Made by a program: the position numbers and the translations under genes. Below are positions 9,078 to 21,704 of a stretch of 64,000 nucleotides of DNA, in pieces (the stretch's first letter is position 1; every line of letters begins with the position of its first letter). Under the pieces are notes generated by a model, which did not search any database, was not told where the DNA came from, and saw only the letters and a program-made list of their open reading frames with translations. Origin of the DNA: Piscirickettsiaceae bacterium (lineage in GTDB: Bacteria > Pseudomonadota > Gammaproteobacteria > Nitrosococcales > Methylophagaceae); the NCBI GenBank assembly GCA_024685975.1, contig JAIBDZ010000001.1, positions 186,001 through 250,000 of the forward strand. Direction: 5' to 3'.

Positions 9078-9497
9078 GTGGATACAAAACAAGTTCCTTT
9101 TGCTGCACATAATAAGGTTCAGATCGATGCCAATGATGGCGTTTTTTTACCTGATGAAACACATTTGAAAAACCATTTGGCCGGTGTTCATGCTGGAGCA
9201 CAGTTTTTATTAGCGGAAAGTGCGAGTGGTTATTATCTGATGACGCAATTCCCACAGTTTTCTGGTCGTCTTGTGCCTTTATTGCGACAGGCTACAATTA
9301 AGTATTGTCAGCAAGCCGTGGGGGAACTGTCATCTCGGGTTATCGTTGATGACGAGAATGTTGAAAAATATATTTCGGCATTAACCTCGCGGGGAAGGGC
9401 CGTTATTGATGTAGACGTAGAGGTATTAGACGAGGCTGGAGACGTGACTTGTCACGCCTCATTTAGGTGGTTTGTGCAAATACAGCCTGCCAATTAA
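9078..9497 (+). CDS. Hotdog-fold protein, DUF4442/thioesterase-like
   Basis: The GTG start at 9078 is preceded by GAGGGG about 8 bases upstream. The 139-residue product reads as a single hotdog domain: an N-terminal segment with NHLAGVHAGAQFLLAE (the helix that packs in the hotdog) and then long strands ending in FRWFVQIQ. Proteins of this type (DUF4442, PaaI- and YiiD-like) are acyl-CoA thioesterases or acyl-binding proteins, but catalytic residues vary. I see no decisive acid/base pair, so substrate and activity stay open. The gene ends tail-to-tail with the last paralogue of the next array, sharing a TTAA. Confidence 0.65.
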   Translation: MDTKQVPFAAHNKVQIDANDGVFLPDETHLKNHLAGVHAGAQFLLAESASGYYLMTQFPQFSGRLVPLLRQATIKYCQQAVGELSSRVIVDDENVEKYISALTSRGRAVIDVDVEVLDEAGDVTCHASFRWFVQIQPAN

Positions 9498-9910
9498 TAG
9501 TTCATATGAGAAAGCTGGCGCTGATAACTAAAATGAGTTATTGCATAGTCACTCAGCCAAGTTAACTCCATGTCTTGGTTGTTTAATGCTTTGGCTTTGG
9601 CGTGATAATAAGCAAACATAAACATTTCATCTGCGTAATGTAGCCATCTTTCTGCTCTGGTTTCAACGATGAGGGCTTCTTTTTTGAACAGCTCTTTAAA
9701 TACAGCATCGATAATGCGCTCAAAGCTAGATTCATTGATGCGATGATTGATCGCAAACCCTCGGCAGATACCGACGATAGATCCCGTGATGACATGACTT
9801 TTTTGCATGGCAGCGGGCAAGTTGCCTAACTCGTCCTGAACGGCCTGAAAGCAATGTGTAAAAGCGCGGATTAAATACCGTTTGTGTCGACTATTTTTAA
9901 AACTGAGCAT
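9494..9910 (-). CDS. Tandem paralogue 4 of an unrecognised family
   Basis: This is the last gene of a four-gene array. From the ATG at 9910, 7 bases after the preceding stop, it encodes 138 residues: a basic MLSFKNSRHKR start, then F-x-x-C-F...ELGNLPAAMQ, then ITGSIVGICRGFA, a central I-x-D-A-V-F-K-E-L-F motif, W-L-x-x-A-D-E-x-F-M and a closing WLSDYAITHF. It has no signal peptide or membrane segment, so it is probably cytosolic and largely helical. It is the most diverged copy, and the ribosome-binding site is weak, so translation may be coupled to the upstream copy. I do not recognise the family. Confidence 0.7.
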   Translation of the reverse strand: MLSFKNSRHKRYLIRAFTHCFQAVQDELGNLPAAMQKSHVITGSIVGICRGFAINHRINESSFERIIDAVFKELFKKEALIVETRAERWLHYADEMFMFAYYHAKAKALNNQDMELTWLSDYAITHFSYQRQLSHMNY

Positions 9911-9917
9911 ACCCGTA

Positions 9918-10319
9918 TCATGTCGAATGGTGAACCTCAAAAGCCACGTCAAAATGGGTTTTAGCGTAGTCCTGTAACCAAGCTAAATCTATTTCGGGAG
10001 AGGCTTTCTCCTTTGCATGGTAATAGGATGCCATAAAGACTTCATCTGCTTCAGTTAACCACGTCTCAGTTTGAGTTTGAACCTTGATTGAGTTTTGACG
10101 AAAGACTTCTTCAAAAACAGCATCAACGATACTGGCAAAGGTTTTACTGCTGGTGTTCACTGCTTCAGCATAACCACGGCAAGTGCCTAATATTGCGCCG
10201 GTAATGTAGCGATCAGTTTGCATTGGAATGGGGACATTGCCTAAGACGCTTTTAAGCGGCTCGAAGCAGTCGGAGAAGGCTTTTTTTAGTTTGTTTTTAT
10301 ATTTTATGGATTTGAACAT
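9918..10319 (-). CDS. Tandem paralogue 3 of an unrecognised family
   Basis: The product has 133 residues from the ATG at 10319. The start was chosen because AAGGGGGA lies about 9 bases upstream and because all copies then begin with M-F/L plus a Lys-rich segment; an earlier in-frame start at 10403 overlaps the previous gene. Shared marks are A-x-x-D-C-F-E-P-L, LGNVPIPMQTD, ITGAILGTCRGYA, IVDAVFEEVFR, W-L-x-E-A-D-E-V-F-M and WLQDYAKTHF. Copies 1 and 3 share the exact LGNVPIPMQTD segment, which suggests stepwise duplication or gene conversion. It is a soluble protein of unknown function. Confidence 0.75.
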   Translation of the reverse strand: MFKSIKYKNKLKKAFSDCFEPLKSVLGNVPIPMQTDRYITGAILGTCRGYAEAVNTSSKTFASIVDAVFEEVFRQNSIKVQTQTETWLTEADEVFMASYYHAKEKASPEIDLAWLQDYAKTHFDVAFEVHHST

Positions 10320-10353
10320 GATGTTGTTCCCCCTTCTAGTTGTGTCCTTTATT

Positions 10354-10755
10354 CTACAATGGTTGTTGCAATGTGCTGGCTTTTTTGAAATGCATTTGAG
10401 CATATTGACTTAACCAGTCTAGTTTAAGGCTCTTTGTCGTTTTTTCTTTGCCTTGATAATAGGCATTCATAAAATCAGTCTGGGCTTCGTTGAGCCATTG
10501 TTCTGCTTTGGTTTGCATGCTTAATGATTGACTGCGAAAGACTTCTTCAAAAACATTATCGACAAGTGAGTTAAATAAGGTTTCTTTTAATCGGTATTGG
10601 TCAACGTAACCACGGCAAATTCCTAGGATAGCGCCTGAGATAAAAGGACTTTGTCTCATATCAGGATGAACATTGCCAAGGTCACTGCGTAAGGGTTCAA
10701 AACAATCCGACACCGCTTGGAGAAGAATGGCTTTATGTTTTGCTGCTTTAAACAT
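10354..10755 (-). CDS. Tandem paralogue 2 of an unrecognised family
   Basis: The product has 133 residues from the ATG at 10755, 7 bases after the stop of copy 1. The common plan is present: MFKAAKHK, A-V-S-D-C-F-E-P-L, DLGNVHPDM, ISGAILGICRGY, LVDNVFEEVFR, W-L-N-E-A-x-x-D-F-M and WLSQYAQMHF. Copies 2 and 3 are each 133 residues and lie 34 bases apart. The conserved Cys of DCFEPL/DCLLPL and the Cys of G-x-C-R/D-G-Y recur across the array and could be structural or metal-binding. There is no known domain I can name. Confidence 0.75.
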   Translation of the reverse strand: MFKAAKHKAILLQAVSDCFEPLRSDLGNVHPDMRQSPFISGAILGICRGYVDQYRLKETLFNSLVDNVFEEVFRSQSLSMQTKAEQWLNEAQTDFMNAYYQGKEKTTKSLKLDWLSQYAQMHFKKASTLQQPL

Positions 10756-10762
10756 GATGCGA

Positions 10763-11167
10763 TTACAACATTTTCCCTGTAGCAGGTTCAAAGTGCGCTT
10801 TAGCATAGTCCGTTAGCCAAGTGAGATCTAAGCCAGCCGTCGTCTGGTTGATGGCTTGTTGGTAAGCATCGATAAAAGCACTGTTTTTGTCATCTCGCCA
10901 GCTGTCGACGCGATTTTGTACATTAATAGATTCACTTCGATAAAGTTCTTCAAAAACGCCATCGGCAATTTTAGCTAATGCACTTGGTTTATTCACGCCT
11001 TGTAATGCGGCATAGCCGTCGCAGATACCTAATACAGCGCCGTTGATGGCAGGGTCTGTTTGCATGGGAATAGGGACATTGCCTAATTCATCTTTCAGCG
11101 GCAAGAGACAATCAGCCAACGCATATTCTAACTTTCGTTTGTGTTTTCCGACGCTAAGTCCAAACAT
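10763..11167 (-). CDS. Tandem paralogue 1 of an unrecognised family
   Basis: This is the first gene of the array. From the ATG at 11167 it encodes 134 residues; AGGA six bases upstream favours this start over the ATG at 11179. It carries the family plan MFGLSVGKHK, A-L-A-D-C-L-L-P-L, ELGNVPIPMQTD, INGAVLGICDGYA, IADGVFEELYR, W-x-D-D-K-N-S-A-F and WLTDYAKAHF. The 220-base region upstream separates it from the divergent AsmA-like gene and must hold the promoter for the array. The function is unknown; the four-fold duplication suggests a dosage or variation benefit. Confidence 0.75.
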   Translation of the reverse strand: MFGLSVGKHKRKLEYALADCLLPLKDELGNVPIPMQTDPAINGAVLGICDGYAALQGVNKPSALAKIADGVFEELYRSESINVQNRVDSWRDDKNSAFIDAYQQAINQTTAGLDLTWLTDYAKAHFEPATGKML

Positions 11168-11388
11168 ATTTTTCCTCATTTTTCAGATAGGGTTATGACG
11201 ACTGAATAATATGAAATATACACCAGCAGCGCGAGATAAGCAGTCTTTTTTATTTGTCTATGACATGATGTTGCTTGTTTTTGTTCGAGTATTTTTCTGG
11301 TGAAGAAATGAAGATAAGCTGACTTTTAACAAGTGTTTCATGTCTTTTGTTTATAATGAAGGCACACTCAACGATGAAGGTGAAAAGT

Positions 11389-13529
11389 ATGTTGACTCGC
11401 TTTGTACAAATTATATTAAGTATTGTTGTTGTCGCGGTGATCGCGGCATTTTATGCCGTACTTAACCTTGATCTGAATGATTATAAGAAACAAATCGAAT
11501 CGGCTGCATACGATGCAACAGGGCGGACCTTAATACTAGAAGGTGATGTGTCATTAACGTGGTCTCTCATTCCAACCCTGTCTATTAAGCAAGCTCGTTT
11601 TGCTAATGCAGGTTGGGGAATGCAAGACGATATGGTGTCATTTGGTGAGTTAGAATTGCGTTTAGCTTTGTATCCTTTATTCCAACGTGATATTGAAATT
11701 ACCAAAGTGAGTTTATCTCAGCCTGTGATTGTCATTGAAACCAATGAACAAGGTGTGGGGAACTGGGTATTAGAGCAACAAGATAAACCTGAAAGTACTG
11801 AACCTGAATCAGAAAATGAAGAGGCGGCGATTCAATCAGCGATTATTCATCATGTATCGATTGAAGATGCGACCATTATTTATAAAGATGGTGTAACAGA
11901 AGAAGTCAAGCGGGTTGAAGTTGATGAGTTGACGGTTGATATGGCTAATTTGGTATCGCCTTTTTCACTTGTTATTGAAGCTTTAGTTGATGACATGCCG
12001 GTGTCATTAGCTGGTGATATTGGCGGCTTGCAAGCCTTAATGGACAATAACACTGCGACAGTTGAATTGGAAGGTGAAGTGGCTGGTATCTCTTTGGCCA
12101 TCACAGGAGACATTGAACAACCTCATGCGGGTAAAGGGGTGTCATTGGCGTTAAAGATTAAGAGTGATGACAAAGCATTGGCGGCGCTGTCTGGCCAAAC
12201 ATTGCCTGAATTTGGTGATATCACATTAGAAGGGACGATCAGTAATGCTGTAGAAGGAGAGGCTGTACAAGCTAATTTGACGACGACATTGCCCGGCGCC
12301 ACGTTATGGGTACAAGGGCAAATTGATGCACCGCAACAAATGGAAGGCGTTAATCTTCAGCTTGATTTAAAAACGGATACGGACACGTTAGCTCGGTTGA
12401 GTGACGCCGATATCCCGCCATTAGGAAATGTCACGTTAACTGGGGCGGTCAGTGGTGATGCGAAAGTGATGAAGCTTAATCGGTTTGAATTAATTGCTGG
12501 TGAAAATGACCTTGCCGGTGATATCCAATTTACGGCTGGTGATGTGCCAACCATTGAAGCTGAATTGAACTCAAACCGACTAGATTTAACCATGTTAGAC
12601 AGTGGCGAGGATGAGGTTGAAGAAAAATCACCCCCTTCAGATAAAGTCTTCTCCGCTGATCCGTTGGTTTTGGAAGGGTTAAAACAAGTGAATGCTAGCG
12701 TGACATTGAAAGCAAAAACTTTACTGACAACGGCGGCACATCTTGAACATATGAATATAGGCATTGATTTACAGGATGGCCATTTAAAAGTCAGTCCTTT
12801 TACTGCTGGTTTTGCGGGGAGTCAATTAGTTGCTGAGCTTGATTTAGATGCCAAGTCGCCAGAAGCTATTTTGAAAAGTACATTACAAGTGAATGGCTTT
12901 AAGTTAACAGAGGTCGACGCGTTAAAAGATAGCATCGAAGGGGGCAATAGTGATGTTTATATTGAAGCGTCGGGTCAAGGGACTTCCGTTGCACAGTTGA
13001 TGGCGGGCTTGAATGGTAAAGCGATTATGAAAGTCGGTCAGAGTCAAATAGCTGATGGTACGTTAGATTTGTTAGGGGCTGACTTTTTGACAAAATTAGT
13101 TGATATGATTAACCCTTTTGCTAAACAAACTAAAGGCACTGAGCTCGGTTGCGCCGTTATTAATATGGCGATAAAAGATGGCGTAGCAACAGCGAAAAAA
13201 GGCATTGCCGTTCAAACTAAAAATCTCAATATTTTAGGTAACGGCACTATTAATTTGAAAAGCGAGCAGTTAAATATTGACTTCAAACCCAAAGCCAGAT
13301 CAGGGGTTGGTTTGAACCTTAGTCAATTAGCAGGCTTAGTGAAAGTCGGTGGCACCTTAGCAAAACCTTCGGCACAACTGGATACCGTTGCTGTATTAGA
13401 AACGGGCGTGACAGGTGCTGCAGCAGTGGCAACAGGAGGGTTATCGGTAGTGGCGCAAGGTTTGGTTGATAAGGCAACGGCAAAAAATCCTTGTGATGTC
13501 GCATTAGGGATTACAAAGTCAGAAGAGCC

Positions 13530-13533
<4 letters not shown>
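11389..13533 (+). CDS. AsmA family protein
   Basis: The product has 714 residues from the ATG at 11389, which has AAGGTGA six bases upstream; earlier in-frame ATGs at 11356 and 11374 and a TTG at 11347 lack this. An N-terminal membrane anchor (about 7-27) is followed by the AsmA mark near residues 40-75 (TGRTL, then TLSIKQARFANAGWG). Long periplasmic beta-strand repeats follow, and the C-terminal AsmA_2 portion is at about 560-690. AsmA-like proteins are inner-membrane bridge or chaperone proteins linked to phospholipid transport and outer-membrane homeostasis. The end overlaps aroE tail-to-tail through a shared TTAA. Confidence 0.88.
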
Positions 13534-15361
<1,828 letters not shown>

Positions 15362-15439
15362 TTACGTTGTTTGTGCCAAATTCTAGCAAATTTTGTTATA
15401 TTTCATAAAAACAATCATGCATTCTATGCTGGGAGTGAT

Positions 15440-16249
15440 ATGAAAAGCCGTATTGGAGTAGTACAAACGAATTCTTCAGATCGATTTGAGGACAATTTGG
15501 CTTTTGCAAAAATGCAAATTGATAAAGCGGAAGCGGAGGGGTTGGATTTAATCTGTTTTCCCGAAACATTTTTGTATATTGGTGAAAACCATATTGAAAA
15601 ACACCGCGTTGCCCAACCTTTAGATGGTGAGGTCGTGAGCACTTTCCGGAATATGGCTGAAAAAAAATCCTTGTCGATTTTAATGGGCAGTATTTACGAA
15701 AAAACAGCGGATGATGATGGCCGTTTATACAACACGTCGTTACTGATTAACAAAGAAGGTGAGTTGGCGGGGGTGTATCGCAAAATATATATGTGTGATG
15801 CGCCAACATTAGGTTATAACGAGTCTATTGGCATTAAGCCAGGCAGTATTCCTGTTGTCGTTGATCATGACATTGGTAAGGTGGGCATGACGATTTGTTA
15901 TGACTTACGTTTTCCAGAATTATTTCGTCAATTGACTGATAGAGGCGCGGAAGTGATTTTTGTGCCTTCTGCTTTTTTCTTATTTACTGGCAAAGATCAT
16001 TGGTTAGCCTTGTTAAAAGCGAGGGCGATTGAAAATCAAGTGTATATTGTCGCGCCTAATCAATGGGGAAAACATCATGCTGGCCGGACATCCTATGGCA
16101 GTAGTATGGTAATTGACCCTTGGGGCACTGTGACGAGTTGTGCGGCGGAACAACCTTGCCAAATCATTGGTGAAATAGACCTAAGCTATTTACGAGAAGT
16201 GAGAAATAGCATGCCAATTCAGCACCATAGAAGGCCAGAACTGTATTAA
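15440..16249 (+). CDS. Carbon-nitrogen hydrolase (Nit/omega-amidase branch)
   Basis: The product has 269 residues from the ATG at 15440, preceded by GGAGTGAT; longer in-frame starts run into hemB. The nitrilase-superfamily triad is visible: Glu in CFPETFLY, Lys in YRKIYMCD and Cys in ICYDLRFPE. Length and these motifs fit the Nit1/Nit2 branch, which hydrolyses deaminated glutathione or omega-amides, rather than true nitrilases. The gene stands alone between hemB and carA. Substrate assignment is inference. Confidence 0.85.
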   Translation: MKSRIGVVQTNSSDRFEDNLAFAKMQIDKAEAEGLDLICFPETFLYIGENHIEKHRVAQPLDGEVVSTFRNMAEKKSLSILMGSIYEKTADDDGRLYNTSLLINKEGELAGVYRKIYMCDAPTLGYNESIGIKPGSIPVVVDHDIGKVGMTICYDLRFPELFRQLTDRGAEVIFVPSAFFLFTGKDHWLALLKARAIENQVYIVAPNQWGKHHAGRTSYGSSMVIDPWGTVTSCAAEQPCQIIGEIDLSYLREVRNSMPIQHHRRPELY

Positions 16250-16305
16250 GCGCATTCAGATATTAGGGACGAATCGTTTTTAAGGCGACATTAGCGCAAT
16301 ATTCA

Positions 16306-16335
16306 TGGACTAAACTAGGCCGTTTTTGCTAAAAT
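16306..16335 (+). promoter_or_regulatory. Candidate sigma-70 promoter of carAB
   Basis: TAAAAT at 16330-16335 is preceded by TGC (16327-16329), giving an extended -10. A TGGACT at 16306-16311, 18 bases upstream, matches four of six -35 positions. It lies 67 bases ahead of the carA start in the only gap before the operon. I saw no clear ArgR box. Confidence 0.4.
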
Positions 16336-16401
16336 CAATGGAATTTTGTGTGGATGAAACAGTCGGTTTCATTCTAAGTTATTATCCGTTGGAGGTTTCC
16401 C

Positions 16402-17532
16402 TTGCGAACAAGTGCATTACTCGCTCTTGAAGATGGCTCGGTATTTCACGGCGAATCAATTGGTGCTATTGGGCAGTCGGTTGGTGAGGTCGTTTTCAAT
16501 ACATCGATGACAGGCTATCAGGAAATCCTGACTGATCCATCTTATTGCCGTCAAATTGTGACGTTAACATACCCGCATATCGGAAATGTGGGTGTCAATA
16601 AAGAGGATGAAGAATCCCAGCAAGTGTATGCCAGTGGATTAATCATTCGTGAACTCTCTCCTATCGTGAGCAGCTGGCGCAGTGAGCAAGCATTAGACGA
16701 TTATTTGGTTGCCAATAATATTGTCGGACTCGCTGAAATTGATACGCGTCGCTTAACACGTTTGTTACGTGAAAAAGGGGCGATGAAAGGCTGTATTATC
16801 GCTGGGGATGATATCGACGTTGATGCGGCGATAGCCTCTGCAAAAGCATTTGATGGTCTTAAAGGCATGGATTTGGCGAAGGTTGTGACGTGTTCAGAGC
16901 CTTATCAATGGGATCAAGCTTGTTGGCAATTATCTGGCGAATCACGAGCCGTTGATGAACGTTTTCATGTTGTGGCTTATGACTTTGGTGCCAAACATAA
17001 TATTTTAAGAATGCTCGTTGAGCGCGGTTGTCGATTGACTGTTGTGCCAGCGCAAACTTCTGCTGAAGACGTCTTAGCATTAAATCCTGATGGTGTCTTT
17101 TTGTCTAATGGTCCTGGCGATCCTGAACCTTGTGATTATGCGATCTCTGCGATTCAAACGTTATTAGCGACAGATTTACCCATTTTTGGTATTTGTTTAG
17201 GCCATCAATTATTGGCGTTAGCCTGTGGTGCTAAAACAGTCAAAATGAAGTTTGGCCATCATGGTGCGAATCATCCAGTACAAGAAGCTTTAGAAGGGTT
17301 GGTGATGATCACCAGCCAAAATCATGGCTTTGCAGTTGATGAAACGTCATTGCCAGAATCATTAGAAGCGACGCATATCTCTTTGTTTGATGGCACTTTG
17401 CAAGGTATTCACCATAAAACAAAGCCTGCTTTTAGTTTCCAAGGACACCCCGAGGCGAGCCCGGGACCTCAAGATGCGGCTCCTCTTTTTGATCACTTTA
17501 TTGATCTTTTAGCTTTAGCGACAGGTAAGTAA
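16402..17532 (+). CDS. carA: Carbamoyl-phosphate synthase, small (glutaminase) subunit
   Basis: This 376-residue subunit strips ammonia from glutamine and channels it to CarB, for arginine and pyrimidine synthesis. It starts at TTG 16402 with GGAGG seven bases upstream (16391-16395), and the N-terminus SALLALEDG-type sequence lines up with E. coli CarA, which also uses a UUG start. The class I amidotransferase site is intact: nucleophile Cys in [11 protein letters not shown], and His/Glu in [10 protein letters not shown]. carB follows after six bases. Confidence 0.96.
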   Translation: MRTSALLALEDGSVFHGESIGAIGQSVGEVVFNTSMTGYQEILTDPSYCRQIVTLTYPHIGNVGVNKEDEESQQVYASGLIIRELSPIVSSWRSEQALDDYLVANNIVGLAEIDTRRLTRLLREKGAMKGCIIAGDDIDVDAAIASAKAFDGLKGMDLAKVVTCSEPYQWDQACWQLSGESRAVDERFHVVAYDFGAKHNILRMLVERGCRLTVVPAQTSAEDVLALNPDGVFLSNGPGDPEPCDYAISAIQTLLATDLPIFGICLGHQLLALACGAKTVKMKFGHHGANHPVQEALEGLVMITSQNHGFAVDETSLPESLEATHISLFDGTLQGIHHKTKPAFSFQGHPEASPGPQDAAPLFDHFIDLLALATGK

Positions 17533-17538
17533 TAAACG

Positions 17539-20500
17539 ATGGCAAAACGTACAGATATTCAAAGTATTTTGATTTTGGGCGCAGGTCCAATTGTCATTGG
17601 CCAAGCGTGTGAATTTGATTATTCCGGTGCGCAAGCCTGTAAAGCGCTACGCGAGGAAGGTTATCGTGTCATCTTAGTCAATTCGAATCCAGCTACGATT
17701 ATGACGGATCCGAATATGGCCGATGCCACTTATATCGAGCCGGTCACGTGGCAGGCGGTGAGCAAAGTGATCGAGGCTGAAAAACCTGATGCGATTTTGC
17801 CAACAATGGGTGGTCAAACCGCATTGAACTGTGCGCTTGATTTAGAGCGTCATGGGGTCTTGGCCGAGCACGGCGTTGAAATGATTGGTGCTGATAGCGA
17901 AGCGATTAATAAAGCAGAAGATCGTGATTTATTCCGTGCGGCGATGCAGAAAATCGGTTTAGATATGCCGCAATCAGCTATCGCACACACGATGGATGAA
18001 GCGTTAGAAGCACAAGCTAAGTTTGGTTATCCTACGATTATTCGTCCTTCTTTTACGATGGGCGGAAGTGGCGGCGGAATCGCTTATAACAAAGAAGATT
18101 TTGTCGATATTTGTCAGCGTGGTTTATATCTCAGCCCAACATCAGAATTATTGATTGAAGAATCGATAATTGGTTGGAAAGAATATGAAATGGAAGTGGT
18201 GCGAGATCGTAAAGATAACGCGATCATTATCTGTTCTATTGAAAACTTTGACCCGATGGGCGTGCATACAGGGGACTCTATCACTGTCGCACCGGCGCAA
18301 ACTTTGACCGATAAAGAATACCAAATTATGCGGAATGCCTCTTTGGCCGTTTTGCGTGAAATTGGCGTTGATACCGGTGGATCGAATGTGCAGTTTGCGG
18401 TGAATCCTGAATCAGGGCGTTTAATCATCATTGAGATGAATCCACGTGTTTCCCGCTCATCTGCTTTAGCGTCAAAGGCGACGGGTTTCCCTATTGCTAA
18501 GGTCGCTGCGAAATTGGCAGTGGGTTACACCTTAGATGAATTGCAAAATGAAATTACCGGCAATGCCACACCAGCGTCATTTGAACCATCAATTGATTAT
18601 GTCGTCACTAAAATTCCTCGTTTTACATTTGAGAAATTCCCACAGGCTGATAATCGATTAAGTACACAAATGAAGTCGGTCGGTGAAGTGATGGCGATTG
18701 GCCGTAATTTCCAAGAGTCGTTGCAAAAAGCGTTACGCGGATTAGAAATTGATCGTGATGGTCTAACGGAAGTATTAGATCTTGAAGCCGATGAAATAGC
18801 TGAAACGTTACGTCGTGAGCTACGATTACCGGGGTCAGATAGACTTTGGTATGTGGCCGATGCTTTCCGTTATGGCTTTAGTTACGATGAAATTCAATCT
18901 TTAACTCATATTGATCCTTGGTTCTTGATTCAAGTTCAAGAATTGATTGATATTGAAAACGACTTGCGCGGCCGTTCTTTAGCTGAATTAGATGAAAATG
19001 AAATGCGTCGTTTAAAACGTAAAGGATTTTCTGATTCTCGTTTAGCTAAATTGTTGCAAAAAACAGAAAAACAAGTCCGCGAGCATCGTCATAATTTAGC
19101 TATTCGGCCTGTCTATAAACGTGTTGATACCTGTGCGGCAGAGTTTGCTAGTGCCACGGCATATATGTATTCAACGTATGATGAGGAATGTGAAGCGGCC
19201 ACGACAGATCGTGAAAAAATCATGATTTTAGGCGGTGGCCCAAACCGAATTGGCCAAGGTATCGAGTTTGATTACTGTTGTGTTCATGCTGCGTTAGCGT
19301 TGCGTGAAGATGGTTATGAAACCATTATGGTGAACTGTAATCCGGAAACAGTTTCAACTGATTATGATACATCTGATCGATTGTATTTCGAGTCATTAAC
19401 GTTAGAAGATGTACTTGAAATCGTCGCTTTAGAGCAGCCTAAAGGCGTCATTGTGCAATATGGCGGTCAAACACCATTAAAATTAGCGCGTGCCTTAGAA
19501 GCGGCAGGTGTGCCGATTATTGGTACATCGCCAGATGCAATTGACCATGCTGAAGATCGTGAGCGTTTTCAGCAAATGGTTGAAAAATTAAACTTATTAC
19601 AACCACCAAACCGTTTGGCCTTTTCAGCTGATACCGCAGTGTCATTGGCAGCGGAAATCGGTTATCCATTAGTGGTACGTCCCTCTTATGTCTTAGGCGG
19701 TCGCGCGATGGAAATCGTCTATAACGAAGATGAATTAAACCGTTATATGAAGACTGCCATTATGGTGTCAAATGATTCACCAGTATTGTTAGATCGTTTC
19801 TTAGATGACGCCATCGAAGTCGATGTCGATGCTATTTGTGATGGCAAAGATGTCTTAATTGGCGGCATAATGGAGCATATCGAGCAAGCTGGCGTGCATT
19901 CTGGTGATTCAGCATGTGCATTACCAACTTATAGTCTGACGGATGAAATGAAAGATCGCATGCGTCAACAAGTCCGTCATATGGCGATGGAGCTTGGTGT
20001 TGTTGGTTTGATGAACACGCAATTTGCGATTCAAGGCGATAACTTATTTATTCTTGAAGTGAATCCACGCGCATCACGTACCGTACCTTATGTCTCGAAA
20101 GCGACAGGGGTAGCATTAGCTAAAGTGGCTGCGCGCTGTATGGCTGGTAAGAGTTTAGTAGAACAAGGGATAACCGAAGAAGTCATTCCTGATTATTATT
20201 CAGTTAAAGAAGCCGTATTCCCATTTATTAAATTCCAAGGCGTTGATCCTATTTTAGGCCCAGAAATGAAGTCGACGGGTGAAGTGATGGGTGTTGGCCG
20301 TACGTTTGGCGAGGCTTTTGCTAAATCACAATTGGCAGCAAGTGTGACCTTACCGACAGGTGGTAAAGCTTTTATCAGTGTTAGAGATGTTGATAAAAAA
20401 GCGGTCGTCGCTGTCGCCAAAGAGCTGGATGCGCTCGGGTTTTCATTGCTTGCAACACGGGGCACACAGGCTGTATTAGCCGAAGCTGGCGTTGCATGTG

Positions 20501-20754
20501 ATCAAGTGAATAAAGTGGCGGAAGGTCAACCTCATATTGTTGATATGATTAAAAATGATGAGATTAACTTGATTGTGAATACGACAGAAGGTCGTCAATC
20601 TGTTGCCGATTCGCGAGAAATTCGCCGCGCAGCATTACAACATCAAGTGAATTATACAACGACATTGGCGGCAGCACGCGCCATGTGTCAAGCATTAGAA
20701 AGCGAAGAGAATGACTCAGTGAATTGCTTGCAGTCATTACATGGAGAATTATAA
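17539..20754 (+). CDS. carB: Carbamoyl-phosphate synthase, large subunit
   Basis: The 1071-residue synthetase is of full family length. It has two homologous ATP-grasp halves (about 1-400 and 550-935), each opened by a glycine-rich loop ([19 protein letters not shown] and [19 protein letters not shown]). An oligomerisation domain lies between them and a C-terminal methylglyoxal-synthase-like allosteric domain (about 940-1071) follows. It phosphorylates bicarbonate, makes carbamate with CarA-derived ammonia, and phosphorylates that to carbamoyl phosphate. The greA ribosome-binding site (GGAGA) lies in its last codons. Confidence 0.97.
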   Translation: MAKRTDIQSILILGAGPIVIGQACEFDYSGAQACKALREEGYRVILVNSNPATIMTDPNMADATYIEPVTWQAVSKVIEAEKPDAILPTMGGQTALNCALDLERHGVLAEHGVEMIGADSEAINKAEDRDLFRAAMQKIGLDMPQSAIAHTMDEALEAQAKFGYPTIIRPSFTMGGSGGGIAYNKEDFVDICQRGLYLSPTSELLIEESIIGWKEYEMEVVRDRKDNAIIICSIENFDPMGVHTGDSITVAPAQTLTDKEYQIMRNASLAVLREIGVDTGGSNVQFAVNPESGRLIIIEMNPRVSRSSALASKATGFPIAKVAAKLAVGYTLDELQNEITGNATPASFEPSIDYVVTKIPRFTFEKFPQADNRLSTQMKSVGEVMAIGRNFQESLQKALRGLEIDRDGLTEVLDLEADEIAETLRRELRLPGSDRLWYVADAFRYGFSYDEIQSLTHIDPWFLIQVQELIDIENDLRGRSLAELDENEMRRLKRKGFSDSRLAKLLQKTEKQVREHRHNLAIRPVYKRVDTCAAEFASATAYMYSTYDEECEAATTDREKIMILGGGPNRIGQGIEFDYCCVHAALALREDGYETIMVNCNPETVSTDYDTSDRLYFESLTLEDVLEIVALEQPKGVIVQYGGQTPLKLARALEAAGVPIIGTSPDAIDHAEDRERFQQMVEKLNLLQPPNRLAFSADTAVSLAAEIGYPLVVRPSYVLGGRAMEIVYNEDELNRYMKTAIMVSNDSPVLLDRFLDDAIEVDVDAICDGKDVLIGGIMEHIEQAGVHSGDSACALPTYSLTDEMKDRMRQQVRHMAMELGVVGLMNTQFAIQGDNLFILEVNPRASRTVPYVSKATGVALAKVAARCMAGKSLVEQGITEEVIPDYYSVKEAVFPFIKFQGVDPILGPEMKSTGEVMGVGRTFGEAFAKSQLAASVTLPTGGKAFISVRDVDKKAVVAVAKELDALGFSLLATRGTQAVLAEAGVACDQVNKVAEGQPHIVDMIKNDEINLIVNTTEGRQSVADSREIRRAALQHQVNYTTTLAAARAMCQALESEENDSVNCLQSLHGEL

Positions 20755-20756
20755 AT

Positions 20757-21233
20757 ATGGCAGTGCCGATTACATTACGTGGTGCAGAAGCACTTAAAGC
20801 AGAGTTAAAACAGTTAAAGTCAGTTGCAAGACCACAAGTGGTTGAAGCCATAGCAGAAGCGCGCGCGCATGGTGATTTAAAAGAAAATGCTGAATACCAT
20901 GCTGCAAAAGAACAACAAAGCTTTATTGAAGGTCGCATTAATGAGTTAGAAGGAACCATATCAACGGCGAATATCATTGATGTGGCGACCTTGCCACAAG
21001 ATGGTCGTGTGGTGTTTGGTGTGACTGTTGAGCTGTTAAATATCGAGACAGATGAAACGGTTCATTACCAAATTGTTGGTGATTATGAAGCGGATATTAA
21101 GTTAAATCGTGTGTCGATAAGTTCACCGATTGCACGAGCATTGATTGGTAAAGAGATCGATGATATTGCTACGGTACAAGCACCGGGTGGTGCGATTGAG
21201 TACGAAATTGTTTCGATTGAATACGTGGCCTAA
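20757..21233 (+). CDS. greA: Transcription elongation factor GreA
   Basis: The product has 158 residues, exactly the usual GreA length, from the ATG at 20757, two bases after the carB stop. The N-terminal coiled coil (about 1-75) contains [15 protein letters not shown] and the acidic tip region around [15 protein letters not shown], which enters the RNA polymerase secondary channel to promote cleavage of backtracked transcripts. The C-terminal globular domain ends with [16 protein letters not shown]. Its position after carB is common in gammaproteobacteria. Confidence 0.97.
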   Translation: MAVPITLRGAEALKAELKQLKSVARPQVVEAIAEARAHGDLKENAEYHAAKEQQSFIEGRINELEGTISTANIIDVATLPQDGRVVFGVTVELLNIETDETVHYQIVGDYEADIKLNRVSISSPIARALIGKEIDDIATVQAPGGAIEYEIVSIEYVA

Positions 21234-21248
21234 GCAGGATTGTTTGTG

Positions 21249-21704
21249 ATGGTTGGTGCAATTGGCGAACGTATTTTATTGACGTTATGGATTGGGACTA
21301 TTTGGGCTATTGGCTATATTGCTGTGCCTGCTGCCTTTGTCCATTTCGATAATAATATTGTTGCTGGTGCGTATGCAGGTTACTTATTTACCTTAGTTAA
21401 CTATATTGGTTTGGCGTGTGGTTCAGTTTTATTGTTACGCTACTTTTTATCGCGCCATTTAAGATTAAATCATTGGCGGTTATGGTTAATTGTTGCCATG
21501 TTAAGTTTGGTTATCCTTTTGCAATTTTATTTTCAAGCTGAAATGGCTGAGATTAAGTTGTCGGACTGGCGACATGACCCGACTTTGTCAGCGCAGTTTG
21601 ATTGGTTACATCATGCCAGTACGGTCGTATACTTCGTGTTAAGTATTTTAGGGCTAGCTTTGATTGCGATAAAAGAGCAAGGTAATAGCCATGGCGAAAA
21701 GTAA
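21249..21704 (+). CDS. DUF4149 membrane protein
   Basis: The product has 151 residues from the ATG at 21249, with AGGA nine bases upstream; GTG 21246 and TTG 21240 are in-frame alternatives. Four hydrophobic helices are visible (about 5-25, 38-60, 72-92 and 122-144). The [19 protein letters not shown] opening is typical of DUF4149/TMEM205-like proteins. No function is established for the family. The 3' end overlaps rlmE by 14 bases, so it is co-transcribed with greA and rlmE. Confidence 0.8.
   Translation: MVGAIGERILLTLWIGTIWAIGYIAVPAAFVHFDNNIVAGAYAGYLFTLVNYIGLACGSVLLLRYFLSRHLRLNHWRLWLIVAMLSLVILLQFYFQAEMAEIKLSDWRHDPTLSAQFDWLHHASTVVYFVLSILGLALIAIKEQGNSHGEK

Noticed and set aside
18114-18431. 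Antisense open frames over carB and other housekeeping genes
   Set aside because: They are shadows of strongly conserved genes, without start signals or recognisable protein sequence.
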